Of a stretch of DNA of 64,000 nucleotides, positions 44,208 to 53,723 are shown one piece after another. Position numbers and translations under genes: made by a program. Numbering within the stretch: position 1 is the stretch's first letter; each line of letters starts with the position of its first letter. This DNA comes from Thermoleophilia bacterium (GTDB lineage Bacteria; Actinomycetota; Thermoleophilia; Miltoncostaeales; Miltoncostaeaceae), in contig JAGQUM010000001.1 of NCBI GenBank assembly GCA_020438485.1, positions 1 through 64,000 on the forward strand. The letters run 5' to 3'. The notes under the pieces are model-generated. The model saw only the letters and a program-made list of their open reading frames with translations, did not search any database and had not been told where the DNA came from.

Positions 44208-46010
44208 GTGAGCACCCGCCTGCAGATCCTGCGCGACGTCTTCGGCTTCGATGCGTTCCGGCCGGGCCAGGAGGACGTGGTGGCCGACATCGAGGCCGGC
44301 ACCGACGTGCTGGCCGTGATGCCCACGGGGGCGGGGAAGTCGCTGTGCTACCAGGTGCCCGCGCTGGCGCTGGGCGGCCTCACGGTCGTGGTGTCCCCGC
44401 TCACGGCCCTGATGGACGACCAGGTGGCGCGCCTTCGCCAGGACGGCGTGGCCGCCGCCGCCATCCACTCCGGCCAGCCCCGCGACGAACAGATCGCCAA
44501 CTGGCGCGCCGCCGCGCGCGGCGACGTGCGGCTGTTGTACATGTCGCCCGAGCGGCTGATGACCGACCGCATGATCGCGGCGCTGCGGCGCCTGGGGCCG
44601 GTGATGTTCGTGGTGGACGAGGCGCACTGCGTGTCGAAGTGGGGCCCCAGCTTCCGGCCCGAGTACGAGCAGCTCACCGCGCTGCGCGACGCGTTCCCCG
44701 GCGCCCGCATGGCGGCGTTCACGGCCACTGCCGACGCCACGACCCGCGACGACGTGGTGGCGGCGCTGCTGCGCCCCGGTGCGCGCGTGCATGTGCGGGG
44801 GTTCGATCGGCCGAACCTGCGCCTCGCCGTGGCCGAGCGCGGGTCGTGGAAGGAGCAGCTGGCCGGGTTTCTGGCCGACAAGCGCGACGTGCCGGGCATC
44901 GTGTACTGCCTGTCGCGGGCGTTCACCGACGAGGTGGCCGAGCACCTGCGCGGGGAGGGCGTGAACGCCATCGCGTATCACGCGGGCCTCGATCAGGCGC
45001 GCCGCCGCGAGGCGCAGGACCGCTTCATGAGCGATCGGGCGGTCGTCATGGTGGCCACCATCGCGTTCGGCATGGGCATCGACAAGCCCGACATCCGCTA
45101 CGTGTGTCACCTCAACCTGCCCGGCAGCGTCGAGGCGTACTACCAGGAGATCGGCCGGGCCGGCCGCGACGGCGCGCCCGCAGAGACGTTGCTGCTGTAC
45201 GGGCTGGCCGACATCAGGATGCGGCGCCTCTTCATCGAGGACGACGGCACCGACGGCGAACACAAACGGCGTGAGAACCGCCGGCTCGACGCCCTGGTCG
45301 CGTACTGCGAGACGCCGGGGTGCCGGCGCGTCGCGCTGCTCGGCTACTTCGACGAGGCCGTCGGGCCGTGCGGCAACTGCGACAACTGCCTCGATCCGCC
45401 CGTCACCATCGACGCGACGCGCGAGGCGCGGGCGTTGCTGGCCGCCATCCGCCAGACCGGGTCGTCGTTCGGCCAGGCGCACGTCATCGACGTGCTGCGC
45501 GGCGCCGACACCGACAAGATCCGCGCGCGCGGCCACCAGGGCCTGGACGCTCACGGGGCCGGGGCGGACCGCGACCGGCCGTTCTGGCAGACCCTGGTGC
45601 GCCAGGCTCTGGCCGACGGTGTGGTGACGCTGAACGTGGCCCGTTACGGCCGCCTGGAGTGGGGGCCCAGGGCCGCCGGCGTCGCGGAGGGCGACGCCGT
45701 GTTCCGCATGCGCACCCCGCGCCCGCAGCGGACGCGCGCCCGCGGCGCCCGGGCGGCGTTCCGGGCGACGCCCGCCGACGTCGACGAGGGCCTCCTGGGG
45801 GCGCTCAAGGCGCTTCGGCTCGAGCTGGCGCGCGACGCCGGGGTGCCCGCGTACGTCGTGTTCCCCGACTCAACGCTCATCGAGATGGCCCGCGAGCGGC
45901 CCGGCACGCTGGCCGACATGGCGGGCATCGCGGGCGTGGGGCCCCAGCGCCTGGAGCGGTACGGCCCGGCGTTCCTGGATGTGCTGGCGGGCGCGCCGGG
46001 GGGAGCGTAG
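44208..46010 (+). CDS. recQ: ATP-dependent DNA helicase RecQ
   Basis: A 600-residue helicase. Walker A MPTGAGKSLCYQVPAL, DEAH box VVDEAHCVSKWG, motif VI region QEIGRAGRDG. The zinc-binding RQC part has its four cysteines (YCETPGC, then GPCGNCDNC), followed by a winged helix and an HRDC domain (PDSTLIEMARERPGTLADMA). It unwinds recombination and repair intermediates in the 3'-5' direction. GTG 44208. Confidence 0.95.
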   Translation: MSTRLQILRDVFGFDAFRPGQEDVVADIEAGTDVLAVMPTGAGKSLCYQVPALALGGLTVVVSPLTALMDDQVARLRQDGVAAAAIHSGQPRDEQIANWRAAARGDVRLLYMSPERLMTDRMIAALRRLGPVMFVVDEAHCVSKWGPSFRPEYEQLTALRDAFPGARMAAFTATADATTRDDVVAALLRPGARVHVRGFDRPNLRLAVAERGSWKEQLAGFLADKRDVPGIVYCLSRAFTDEVAEHLRGEGVNAIAYHAGLDQARRREAQDRFMSDRAVVMVATIAFGMGIDKPDIRYVCHLNLPGSVEAYYQEIGRAGRDGAPAETLLLYGLADIRMRRLFIEDDGTDGEHKRRENRRLDALVAYCETPGCRRVALLGYFDEAVGPCGNCDNCLDPPVTIDATREARALLAAIRQTGSSFGQAHVIDVLRGADTDKIRARGHQGLDAHGAGADRDRPFWQTLVRQALADGVVTLNVARYGRLEWGPRAAGVAEGDAVFRMRTPRPQRTRARGARAAFRATPADVDEGLLGALKALRLELARDAGVPAYVVFPDSTLIEMARERPGTLADMAGIAGVGPQRLERYGPAFLDVLAGAPGGA

Positions 46011-46510
46011 GTCACAGCCTCGCGCCGGTGCCGCCGGGGTGACGGTGGCGCCGATGCCCGGGACGGCACCCCTCGTCCCATGGCCGTCGTCGCGCCCCGC
46101 GCCGCCGGTGTCGTCGACGTGACGGCCGCGGTCGCCCCGTCATCGCCTGGCCGTGCCGCGCCACGTTTCGCGCGTCGTTCGACGGCCGCCCCGCGGGCCG
46201 GGGGCGAGGCGCGCGGGTTCGCGTGGCTGCGGAACCGCGACCGCTCCCACGTGGACCTCTGCGGGCCTGGTCGATCACCCCCCCGCCGCGTGCCGCGGGT
46301 CACGGCGGACCGGGTCTCCTCACCCGGCTCCGAGCCGGGACCGGCGCGTGTGGCGCCCGCGCACCGACGCACCGCCCTGATCGTCCGGCTGATGCCGGCG
46401 CCGTGCGACCGGCGGATGCTGCGCCGCGGCGCACGCGTGCCCGGCGACGCCACCGTGGATGTGCGGGGTGCGCCGCCACCCGGGGGCGGCCCGGCGGCGC
46501 GCGGCGGCGG
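46011..46510. other. 500-base stretch without a recognisable gene
   Basis: Open frames on both strands are arginine/proline-rich low-complexity products typical of non-coding high-GC DNA. No RNA gene, repeat or regulatory site stands out. It could hold an eroded gene, but no family signature survives. Confidence 0.5.
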
Positions 46511-47002
46511 TCACGGGGACAGCTCGCGCAGCATCACGCCCGCCGCCGCGCCGGGGACGACCACGTATCCCTCGCGCACGTAGAGCCGACGGGCCGGGTT
46601 GCCGGTCTCCACCGACAGGCTGATCCGGGTCATTCCCCGGGTCCGCGCCCGGCCGTGGACCGCGCGCAGGAGCGTGGTCCCCAGCCCCCACCGCCGGTGC
46701 GCCGCGCTCACCCAGATGCTCAGCTCGGGCACCCCGGGCGCGACGAACCCGTAGCCCGGGTCGTCGGCGGAAAAGACACACAGCCACGCCACCCCGACCG
46801 TCTCGGCGCCCTCCTCCGCAACGACTCCCAGGTCACCCCGGCCCGGGATGAGGCGGGTGTAGCGGGCCAGGTCGGGGCGTTCGCGGACGTCGCGCGCGGT
46901 GAAGCGCGGGCCCGGCCAATTCACGTTGCCGAGCGTCGCCCGCTCGAGCAGCGCGGCGTCGTCCTCCGCGAGCGGCCGCATCGACGGGGCACCCTCGCTC
47001 AT
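46511..47002 (-). CDS. GNAT-family N-acetyltransferase
   Basis: A 163-residue acetyltransferase. The acetyl-CoA loop is AHRRWGLGTTLLRAV and the late SLSVETGNPARRLYVREGYVVV is typical. ATG 47002 overlaps the stop of the ABC permease gene, so it is the last gene of a three-gene operon with the exporter. Such a layout suggests self-resistance, though the substrate is unknown. Confidence 0.87.
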   Translation of the reverse strand: MSEGAPSMRPLAEDDAALLERATLGNVNWPGPRFTARDVRERPDLARYTRLIPGRGDLGVVAEEGAETVGVAWLCVFSADDPGYGFVAPGVPELSIWVSAAHRRWGLGTTLLRAVHGRARTRGMTRISLSVETGNPARRLYVREGYVVVPGAAAGVMLRELSP

Positions 47003-48048
47003 TCCCAGCGAAACACCCGCAGCGCGACGCCGCCGGCCACGAGCGCCGTGCCCAGCAGGACCAGCATGGGGACCACCGCGGCACCCGGGCCGTGGCCCCG
47101 CACCATCACGTCCTTCAGCCCGTCCGTGAGGTAGGTCAGGGGCAGCGCCTTCGAGATGGCCTGCACCCACGACGGCGCCATCTCGACGGGGAAGAACGCA
47201 CCGCCGAGGAACGCCATGGGCAGGGTCACGACGTTCGCGATAGCGCTGGCCGCCTCCTGCGTCCGCGAGAACGACGCCACCAGAAAGCCGAGGGCCAGGA
47301 ATGCCAGCGTCCCGCACAGCACGAGCGGCACGCACATCCACCATGACCCGGTGAGGTGCACGTCGAACATGTACTTCCCGACCAGCAGGAACGCGACGGT
47401 CTGCGCCAGCGCGATGACGAGGTGCAGCGCGATGCGCGCCAGGGCGATGTCGCGCGTCGCGATGGGCGTCAGCTGAAGGCGCCGCAGCAGGCCCGAGCGC
47501 CGCCACTGCACCAGCGCGATGGCCAGCCCGAACACGGCGCCCACCGAGATGCCGTAGCCCAGCAGGCCGGGCACGAAGAACTCGATGATGCCCAGGCTGT
47601 CGTCCTCCACCTGCCGCGCGTCCATGCGGAACTGCGGCGTCGTCACCCCCGCGGCGCGCAGGTTGGCCTGGGCGATGACGCCGTTCACCGTGCCCAGAGC
47701 CTGCGCCGCCTGGGTCTGGTCGGACGCCGCGTAGTCCACGTGCACCGTGCCGCCGGCCTCGCTGATGGACGCGACGACGTCGCCGTCCGTGACCTTCTTG
47801 CGTCCCTCCTCCACGGATCCGACGCGCGTGATCTTCAGCGCGTCCTTCAGCTCGGGGCCCTCCAGCACGCGTGCGACCGGGCCGTCGCCCACCACGGCCA
47901 CGTTCGTGCGGCTGCTGGAGTTGTCCATGATCAGGCCGAAGATCAGCAGGAACATCAGGGGCAGCAGGAACGTGAAGAACAAGGCCATCTTGTCGCGGAT
48001 GGTGCTCTTGATCGCCTCCACGAACAGCGCGCGCAGCGAGCGGCTCAC
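46999..48048 (-). CDS. ABC-2 type transporter permease
   Basis: A 349-residue permease. An N-terminal helix (FFTFLLPLMFLLIFGLIMDN) precedes a large extracytoplasmic domain of about 130 residues, then five helices (GIIEFFVPGLLGYGISVGAV, then LPMAFLGGAFFPVEMAPSWV). This YhgE/NatB-like layout is usual for exporters. GTG 48048 overlaps the ATPase stop. Confidence 0.9.
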   Translation of the reverse strand: MSRSLRALFVEAIKSTIRDKMALFFTFLLPLMFLLIFGLIMDNSSSRTNVAVVGDGPVARVLEGPELKDALKITRVGSVEEGRKKVTDGDVVASISEAGGTVHVDYAASDQTQAAQALGTVNGVIAQANLRAAGVTTPQFRMDARQVEDDSLGIIEFFVPGLLGYGISVGAVFGLAIALVQWRRSGLLRRLQLTPIATRDIALARIALHLVIALAQTVAFLLVGKYMFDVHLTGSWWMCVPLVLCGTLAFLALGFLVASFSRTQEAASAIANVVTLPMAFLGGAFFPVEMAPSWVQAISKALPLTYLTDGLKDVMVRGHGPGAAVVPMLVLLGTALVAGGVALRVFRWE

Positions 48049-48947
48049 GCCCGGTACTCCCGTCCGGTGTGGTGCAGGAACACGTCCTCCAGGGTGGCGC
48101 CCCGCACCTGGAGTCCGTTCAGCAGGCGGCGCTCGGCCAGCCCGGCCAGGATGTCGGCCGCGCTCGCCCCGCGCAGCAGCAGGCCGGACTCGTTCGTCTC
48201 AACCGCGTCCACGCCCGGCAGCGCGCGGGCCTCGTCCTCCTCGATCGCGTCGGGTGGCAGCGAGATGCGCACGGGGGCGTCGAGATCGCGCACGAGTCGC
48301 ATGGGGGTGCCGGTCACGACGATGCGCCCCGCATCCATGATCGCGACGCGGTCGCACAGCGTCTCGGCCTCCTCCATGCTGTGGGTGGTCAGCACGACCG
48401 TGGCCCCCTCGTCGCGCACCCCGCGGGCGAGGTCCCACAGGTTGCGGCGTGCCTGCGGGTCCAGCGCGGCGGTCGGTTCATCGAGGAACACGAGCTCCGG
48501 TCGGTGGACCAGGCTGCAGCCGATGGACAGGCGCTGCATCTGCCCGCCCGACAGCTTGCCGGTCTCGACGCCCGCCGACTCGGTGAGGCCGACGCGCTCG
48601 AGCATCGCGTCCGCGTCGGCCCTCGGCACGCCGTAGAACTCGGCGAACGTGCCGATCTGCTCGGCCGCCGTGAGCTTCTCGAAGAACGACGACGCCTGCA
48701 GCTGCACTCCGATGCGGCGCAGGAGGGCGCGGTCGCGCGGCCAGGGTCGCTGACCCAGCACCTCCGCGTCGCCCTCGTCGGGCGTGCGCAGCCCCTCGAT
48801 GATCTCCAGAGCGGTGGTCTTGCCGGCACCGTTGGGGCCCAGCAGGCCGAAGATCTCCCCGCGCTCGACCTCGAGGTCGACCCCGTCAACCGCGACGATG
48901 TGCGCGTACGTCTTGCGGAGCCCCTGGGTGCGAATCGCCGGCGTCAT
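48045..48947 (-). CDS. ABC transporter ATP-binding protein
   Basis: A 300-residue ATPase. Walker A GPNGAGKTT, signature LSGGQMQRL, Walker B LVFLDEPTAALDPQ, switch His in LTTHSMEEAE. A C-terminal domain of about 80 residues (TLEDVFLHHTGREYRA at the end) is as in DrrA-type exporters. ATG 48947 starts the domain; the longer open frame upstream lacks coding character. First gene of the exporter-GNAT operon. Confidence 0.93.
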   Translation of the reverse strand: MTPAIRTQGLRKTYAHIVAVDGVDLEVERGEIFGLLGPNGAGKTTALEIIEGLRTPDEGDAEVLGQRPWPRDRALLRRIGVQLQASSFFEKLTAAEQIGTFAEFYGVPRADADAMLERVGLTESAGVETGKLSGGQMQRLSIGCSLVHRPELVFLDEPTAALDPQARRNLWDLARGVRDEGATVVLTTHSMEEAETLCDRVAIMDAGRIVVTGTPMRLVRDLDAPVRISLPPDAIEEDEARALPGVDAVETNESGLLLRGASAADILAGLAERRLLNGLQVRGATLEDVFLHHTGREYRA

Positions 48948-49085
48948 CCGCCGGCGAACGTACCCCGCCGGCGCCGCGCACCGCCACCCGCTCGCGGATT
49001 CTGGCGGTATCCGGCCCGGGGGCACCCGGGGGGCGCGGAACGCCCCGCCTTTCACGCGCCGGCCCGCCCGGTACGGTGCCGTGTC

Positions 49086-49529
49086 GTGGATCGCAGCGCC
49101 ATCGTGTTCCTCGCCGCGCTGGGCGGCGGCCTCATCGCCGTGCAGGCGCCGGTGAACGCGCGCCTGAGGATCGCCGTCGGGAACCCGTTCCTCAGCGCGG
49201 CGATCTCGTTCGTCGTCGGCACGTTGCTGCTGATCCTGGCGGTGTCGCTCACCGGGGGCTTCGGCGGGCTGTCCGGGGCGCACACCGCCCCCTGGTGGGC
49301 GTGGATCGGCGGCGTCGCCGGCGCCGTGCTGGTGACCGGCACGCTCGTCGCGGCGCCCCGCCTGGGGGTTACCACCACGTTCGTCGCCGTCATCGCCGGG
49401 CAGGTGCTGGCCGCCGCGATCATCGACCGCTTCGGGTGGTTCGGCCTCACGCCTCGCCACCTGGGGGTCGAACGGATCGCGGCGCTCGCGCTGATGCTCG
49501 GTGCCCTCGCCCTGCTGCTTCGTGAGTAG
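49086..49529 (+). CDS. DMT-family transporter (DUF606/YdcZ type)
   Basis: A 147-residue membrane protein with five helices. The sequence AALGGGLIAVQAPVNARLR at the start and PWWAWIGGVAGAVLVTGTLV are diagnostic of the DUF606 family of small drug/metabolite transporters that act as dimers. GTG 49086. Its stop overlaps the start of the next gene. Confidence 0.85.
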   Translation: MDRSAIVFLAALGGGLIAVQAPVNARLRIAVGNPFLSAAISFVVGTLLLILAVSLTGGFGGLSGAHTAPWWAWIGGVAGAVLVTGTLVAAPRLGVTTTFVAVIAGQVLAAAIIDRFGWFGLTPRHLGVERIAALALMLGALALLLRE

Positions 49530-50499
49530 CGCCGTCGGCACGCCGGGCCCGGCGAGGCGCCTGGTGGCGCAGGCGGGGCTCCTCGACGCCGAGACGGCCG
49601 GCGCCGACGTCGCGCCCGCCATCGCGCGAGACGAGGTGGCGTCCGCGTGCGCCGCGATCAGCGTGCTGCGCCACGTCGCCACCTACACGTACCAGGTGCC
49701 CATCACGCGTATGGAACACCGCCTGGTGGTGATCCCACGGCGCGTCCACGGTGACCAGCGGCGCATCGAGCACCGGTTCCGCGTGCTGGTGGACGAGGCG
49801 CGTGATCCCACGCTGCTGCACACGGGCACGGACGCGTTCGGCAACACGGTCGTCGACATCCACGCCCACGGCGTGGATGACCGCATCAGCTTCGAGACCA
49901 CGGCGGTGCTGTCGCGGGTGCTGGGCGAGCCGGGGCCGCGATGGCATCACGGCGCCGTGGACCCCCGCACCGCGCTCACATCGCCCGGTGCGGCGCTGTC
50001 CCGGGCGGCCCGCGACACCGACGGGCCCGGCGGCGACACCGACCGCGCGCGCCGCGTGATGGCGCGTGTGGCCGAGCACGTCGCCTACGGCAAGGGTGCG
50101 ACTGGCGTGCGCACCACGGCGGCCGAGGCCTGGGACATGGGTCGCGGCGTGTGCCAGGACATGGCCCACGTGATGATCGCCATGTGCACCGAACTGGGCA
50201 TCCCCGCGCGCTACGCGTCGGGGCACCTGGTGGGCGAGGGTGCCAGCCACGCGTGGGTGGAGGTGCTCGACGCGGCCACCGGCGCGGTCACGGCGTTCGA
50301 CCCCACGCACGACCGGGTAACCGACCTGCGGTACGTGACCGTGGCCGTGGGGCGCGACTACTCCGACGTGTCGCCCACGGCGGGCACCGTCTGGGCCGAC
50401 GCGGCCTCGGGCGGGAGGCTGGAGATCCGCAAGGAGTTCCGCGTGGTGAGCGTCGGGATGCGAAAACGCGAGGAGGAGCACGATGCGGCGAACGGTTGA
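49522..50499 (+). CDS. Transglutaminase-like protein
   Basis: A 325-residue protein with a transglutaminase-like core. An N-terminal beta domain (ATYTYQVPITRMEHRLVVIP) precedes the catalytic part: Cys in GRGVCQDMAHVMIAM, His in ASHAWVEVLD, Asp in FDPTHDR. The family includes proteases and amidases; true cross-linking activity is rare in bacteria. GTG 49522. It overlaps a second gene of the same fold by 17 bases. Confidence 0.87.
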   Translation: MSSAVGTPGPARRLVAQAGLLDAETAGADVAPAIARDEVASACAAISVLRHVATYTYQVPITRMEHRLVVIPRRVHGDQRRIEHRFRVLVDEARDPTLLHTGTDAFGNTVVDIHAHGVDDRISFETTAVLSRVLGEPGPRWHHGAVDPRTALTSPGAALSRAARDTDGPGGDTDRARRVMARVAEHVAYGKGATGVRTTAAEAWDMGRGVCQDMAHVMIAMCTELGIPARYASGHLVGEGASHAWVEVLDAATGAVTAFDPTHDRVTDLRYVTVAVGRDYSDVSPTAGTVWADAASGGRLEIRKEFRVVSVGMRKREEEHDAANG

Positions 50500-51283
50500 C
50501 GCGCGGGTGACGTGTCAGGTCGGGCAGACGGCCGACATGGTGTGGTCGGTCGCGGTGGCCCACGGCCCGGTGATCAGCGACGAGACGCTCGCCGTCACCG
50601 TGGGTGGGGTGCCGATGGTGTTCGACGAGGTAGCGGCCGACGCCGGGGCGCGGCTGCACGTGGTGCGCGGCGTGCCGCCCGGCCCGCTCGAGCTGACGTA
50701 CCACGCCGTGGTGGAAGGCCAGGCCGACCCGGCCGAGTTCTCGACGCTGGACGACATCGTCTACCGGCGTCCCAGCCGCTACTGCGACAGCGACACGCTG
50801 TACCCGTTCGCCTCCGCGCAGTTCGCGGGGCTCGAGGGCAAGGCGCTGCTGGACGCGGTCACGTCGTGGGTGGGCGGGCACCTGGCGTATGTGCCGGGCT
50901 CCAGCCGCCCCATCGACGGCGCCGTCGACACTTTCCTGGCGCGCGAGGGCGTGTGCCGCGACTTCGCCCACCTCGTGGTGGCGCTGCTGCGGGCGCGCAA
51001 CGTGCCGGCGCGCCTGGTGTCGGTGTTCGCGCCGGGCCTGGACCCGATGGACTTCCACGCCGTGGCCGAGGCGTACGTCGAGGGGGCCTGGCACGTGGCC
51101 GACGCCACCGGCCTCGCACCGCGGGAGGCGATGGTGCGCATCGCGTCCGGCCAGGACACCGCCGACACGGCGTTCCTCAGCGTCCACGCCGGGATGTGCG
51201 AGCTGCAGGACGTGGTGGTGGGGGCGGTCATCGACCCCGCGCTGCCGGTGGACGACCCGAGGGGGCTCGTGCAGCTGCGCTGA
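50483..51283 (+). CDS. Second transglutaminase-like protein
   Basis: A 266-residue relative of the preceding gene. The triad is Cys in REGVCRDFAHLVVAL, His in DFHAVAEAYVEG and Asp in VADATGLAPRE. The N-terminal beta domain is diverged. ATG 50483, beginning inside the 3' end of the first gene. Being two overlapping but different copies, they may act as a pair, as seen in some circularly conserved protease loci. Confidence 0.87.
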   Translation: MRRTVDARVTCQVGQTADMVWSVAVAHGPVISDETLAVTVGGVPMVFDEVAADAGARLHVVRGVPPGPLELTYHAVVEGQADPAEFSTLDDIVYRRPSRYCDSDTLYPFASAQFAGLEGKALLDAVTSWVGGHLAYVPGSSRPIDGAVDTFLAREGVCRDFAHLVVALLRARNVPARLVSVFAPGLDPMDFHAVAEAYVEGAWHVADATGLAPREAMVRIASGQDTADTAFLSVHAGMCELQDVVVGAVIDPALPVDDPRGLVQLR

Positions 51284-51357
51284 CGGCGGGAGGGGCCGGG
51301 GGGCGCGCGGGGCCTGTTAATGTGGCGCCGCATGTCACCCCGACGAAAGCGCACCGC

Positions 51358-52671
51358 GTGAACCCCATTCGCATCGGACTTCTGGGCATCGGCACCGTCG
51401 GCGGCGGCACGTGGGAGGTCATCACCCGCAACGCCGAGGAGATCTCCCGGCGCGTGGGTCGGCCGCTGACGATCACTCGCATCGCCGACCTCGACACGGT
51501 CCGCGCACGCGAGTTGAGCGGCGGGGCCGCCGACGTCACCGACGACGCGCGGTCGGTCACGCGCGACCCCGACATCGACATCGTCGTGGAGCTCATCGGG
51601 GGTTACGGCATCGCCCGCGAGCTGGTGCTCGACGCCATCGCCCACGGCAAGCACGTCGTCACGGCCAACAAGGCCCTGCTGGCCACGCACGGCGAGGAGA
51701 TCTTCGCCGCGTCCCACCAGAACGGCGTGGTCGTGGCGTTCGAGGCGGCTGTCGGCGGCGGCATCCCCATCATCAAGGCCCTGCGCGAGGGGCTCGTCGC
51801 CAACCGTATCGAGTGGATCGCCGGGATCATCAACGGCACCACCAACTTCATCCTGTCGGAGATGCGTGACCGCGGAGTCGACTTCCCGTCGGCCCTGGCC
51901 GACGCGCAGGCCAACGGTTACGCCGAGGCCGACCCCACGTTCGACATCGAGGGCATCGACGCGGCGCACAAGATCACGCTGATGGCGGCCATGGCATTCG
52001 GCATCCCCGTGCAGTTCGACGCGTGCTACGTGGAGGGTGTCACGAGGGTCGAACAGACCGACATCCGCTACGCCGAGAAGCTGGGTTACCGGCTGAAGCT
52101 GCTGGGCATCACGCGCCGCCGGGAGCACGGCGTGGAGCTGCGGGTGCACCCGTGCCTGGTGCCCACGACCCGCCTGATCGCCAACGTCGAGGGCGTCATG
52201 AACGCCGTGCTGGTGCAGGGCGACGCCGTGGGCCCCACGCTGTACTACGGCGCGGGAGCGGGCTCCGAGCCCACCGCGTCGGCCGTCATCGCCGACCTGG
52301 TGGACGTGGCGCGGCTCATCACCGCGGACCCGGGACACCGTGTGCCGTCGCTCGCGTTCCAGCCCGAGCACGTTTCGGCGGACCTGCCAGTGCTGCCGAT
52401 GGACGACGTGGTCACGTCGTACTACCTGCGGCTGTGTCTTGCCGATCGGCCCGGCGTGCTGGCCGACGTCACCCGCATCCTCGCCGACGAGCGCGTCTCC
52501 ATCGAGTCGGCGCTGCAGCAGGAACCGGGGGCGGAGGAGGACCGGGCCAGCATCGTTCTGCTCACCCACCCCACCACGGAGCGGGCCATCCAGGCGGCGA
52601 TCGCCAGGATCCAGGCGCTACCGACGTCGTACGCCGACGTTGTGCTGATCCGTATGGAGAAGCTCAGCTGA
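51358..52671 (+). CDS. hom: Homoserine dehydrogenase
   Basis: A 437-residue NAD(P)-dependent enzyme making homoserine for threonine and methionine. Rossmann motif IGLLGIGTVGGGTW, catalytic segment VTANKALLATHG, substrate region GIINGTTNFILSEM and GYAEADPTFDIEGIDAAHK; C-terminal ACT domain (YYLRLCLADRPGVLADVTRI), the site of threonine feedback. GTG 51358. thrC and thrB, often next to hom, are absent. Confidence 0.95.
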   Translation: MNPIRIGLLGIGTVGGGTWEVITRNAEEISRRVGRPLTITRIADLDTVRARELSGGAADVTDDARSVTRDPDIDIVVELIGGYGIARELVLDAIAHGKHVVTANKALLATHGEEIFAASHQNGVVVAFEAAVGGGIPIIKALREGLVANRIEWIAGIINGTTNFILSEMRDRGVDFPSALADAQANGYAEADPTFDIEGIDAAHKITLMAAMAFGIPVQFDACYVEGVTRVEQTDIRYAEKLGYRLKLLGITRRREHGVELRVHPCLVPTTRLIANVEGVMNAVLVQGDAVGPTLYYGAGAGSEPTASAVIADLVDVARLITADPGHRVPSLAFQPEHVSADLPVLPMDDVVTSYYLRLCLADRPGVLADVTRILADERVSIESALQQEPGAEEDRASIVLLTHPTTERAIQAAIARIQALPTSYADVVLIRMEKLS

Positions 52672-52672
52672 C

Positions 52673-53674
52673 GTGAGCGGCGTCGCGGCGGGCCGGGGGT
52701 CCATGCGCCTCGCGATCAGCCTCGACTACGCGGCCCCGCCGCGTCCCCAGGTCGAGGCGACCGCCGCGCTGGAGGACGTCGGCCTGGACGCCGTGCTCGT
52801 GCCCGAGGCCTACGGGCTGGACGGCCCCACGACGCTGGGGTACCTGGCCGCCCGCACCCGCCGCGTGGCGATCGGGCCGGCCGTGCTGCCCGTCCACACC
52901 CGCTCGGCGGCGCTCATCGCGCAGACCGCCGCGGGCCTCGACTCGCTCAGCGGCGGGCGCGCGTTCCTGGGGCTCGGGGTCTCCGGCCCCGCCGTCGTCG
53001 AGGGCTTCCACGGCGTGCCGTTCGATGCGCCCCTCGCACGCCTGCGCGGGGTGGTCGAGACGTGCCGCGGCATGTGGCGCCGCGAGCCGCCGCCGGGGCA
53101 GGCGCTGCGCCCCATCCTGGCCGGTCCCCGGCCCGCCATCCCGGTGACGCTGGCCACGCTGCGGCCCGGCGGGGTGGCGCTGGCGGCCGAGCTGGCCGAC
53201 GCGTGGTTCCCGCTGTTCTTCGCCCCCGAGGCACCCGTGTTCGACGGCGCGCTGGCGCGCGGGGCGCGCCGGCGCGCGCCCGGGCTGGCTCCGCTCGAGA
53301 CGTGGGTCGGGGCGTTCGTCGGGGTGGAGGGGCGGGCCGCCGCGGCCCGCGCCGCCGCCCGCGAGCACATCGCGCTGTACGTCGGCGGCATGGGCCCGCG
53401 CGAGCGCAACTTCTACACCGACGTGGTGGGGCGCATGGGGTGGGCGGCCGAGGCGGAGCGCATCCAGGACCTGTTCCTGGCCCGGCGGCGCGGGGAGGCG
53501 GCCGCGGCGGTGCCCGAGGACATGCTCGACGCGTTCACGCTCACGGGGTCGCCGGCGCGCGTCCGGGCGCGCCTGGCGGCGCTGGCCGACGCCGGCGTGA
53601 CGACGCTGGTGATGCGTGGCCCGGCGTCGACGGACCCAGCGCACCTGGAAGCGCTGCGCCGACTCGCCCCCTGA
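52673..53674 (+). CDS. LLM-class flavin-dependent oxidoreductase (F420-type possible)
   Basis: A 333-residue luciferase-fold enzyme. Segments: MRLAISLDYAAPPRPQVEA, GLDAVLVPEAYGLDGPTTLG, IGPAVLPVHTRSAALIAQTA and LGLGVSGPAVVEGFHGVPFD; the last pattern is frequent in F420-dependent members of actinobacteria. GTG 52673 lies one base past the hom stop. Third LLM enzyme of the window. Substrate unknown. Confidence 0.88.
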   Translation: MSGVAAGRGSMRLAISLDYAAPPRPQVEATAALEDVGLDAVLVPEAYGLDGPTTLGYLAARTRRVAIGPAVLPVHTRSAALIAQTAAGLDSLSGGRAFLGLGVSGPAVVEGFHGVPFDAPLARLRGVVETCRGMWRREPPPGQALRPILAGPRPAIPVTLATLRPGGVALAAELADAWFPLFFAPEAPVFDGALARGARRRAPGLAPLETWVGAFVGVEGRAAAARAAAREHIALYVGGMGPRERNFYTDVVGRMGWAAEAERIQDLFLARRRGEAAAAVPEDMLDAFTLTGSPARVRARLAALADAGVTTLVMRGPASTDPAHLEALRRLAP

Positions 53675-53723
53675 CGGCACCGCGCGCGGCGGGTGCCGAT
53701 CGATCCCCGCGCGAACCCGGGGT

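Noticed and set aside
42717-45554. 945-codon minus-strand open frame
   Set aside because: It lies antisense to alcohol dehydrogenase and RecQ, both with full motif sets, and has no recognisable domain.
46011-46510. Possible gene upstream of the acetyltransferase
   Set aside because: Frames on both strands are low-complexity, with no binding site or recognisable motif.
48948-49682. Long N-terminal extension of the ABC ATPase at 48045-48947
   Set aside because: It would overlap the DUF606 gene antisense, has no coding character, and the ATPase domain begins exactly at ATG 48947.
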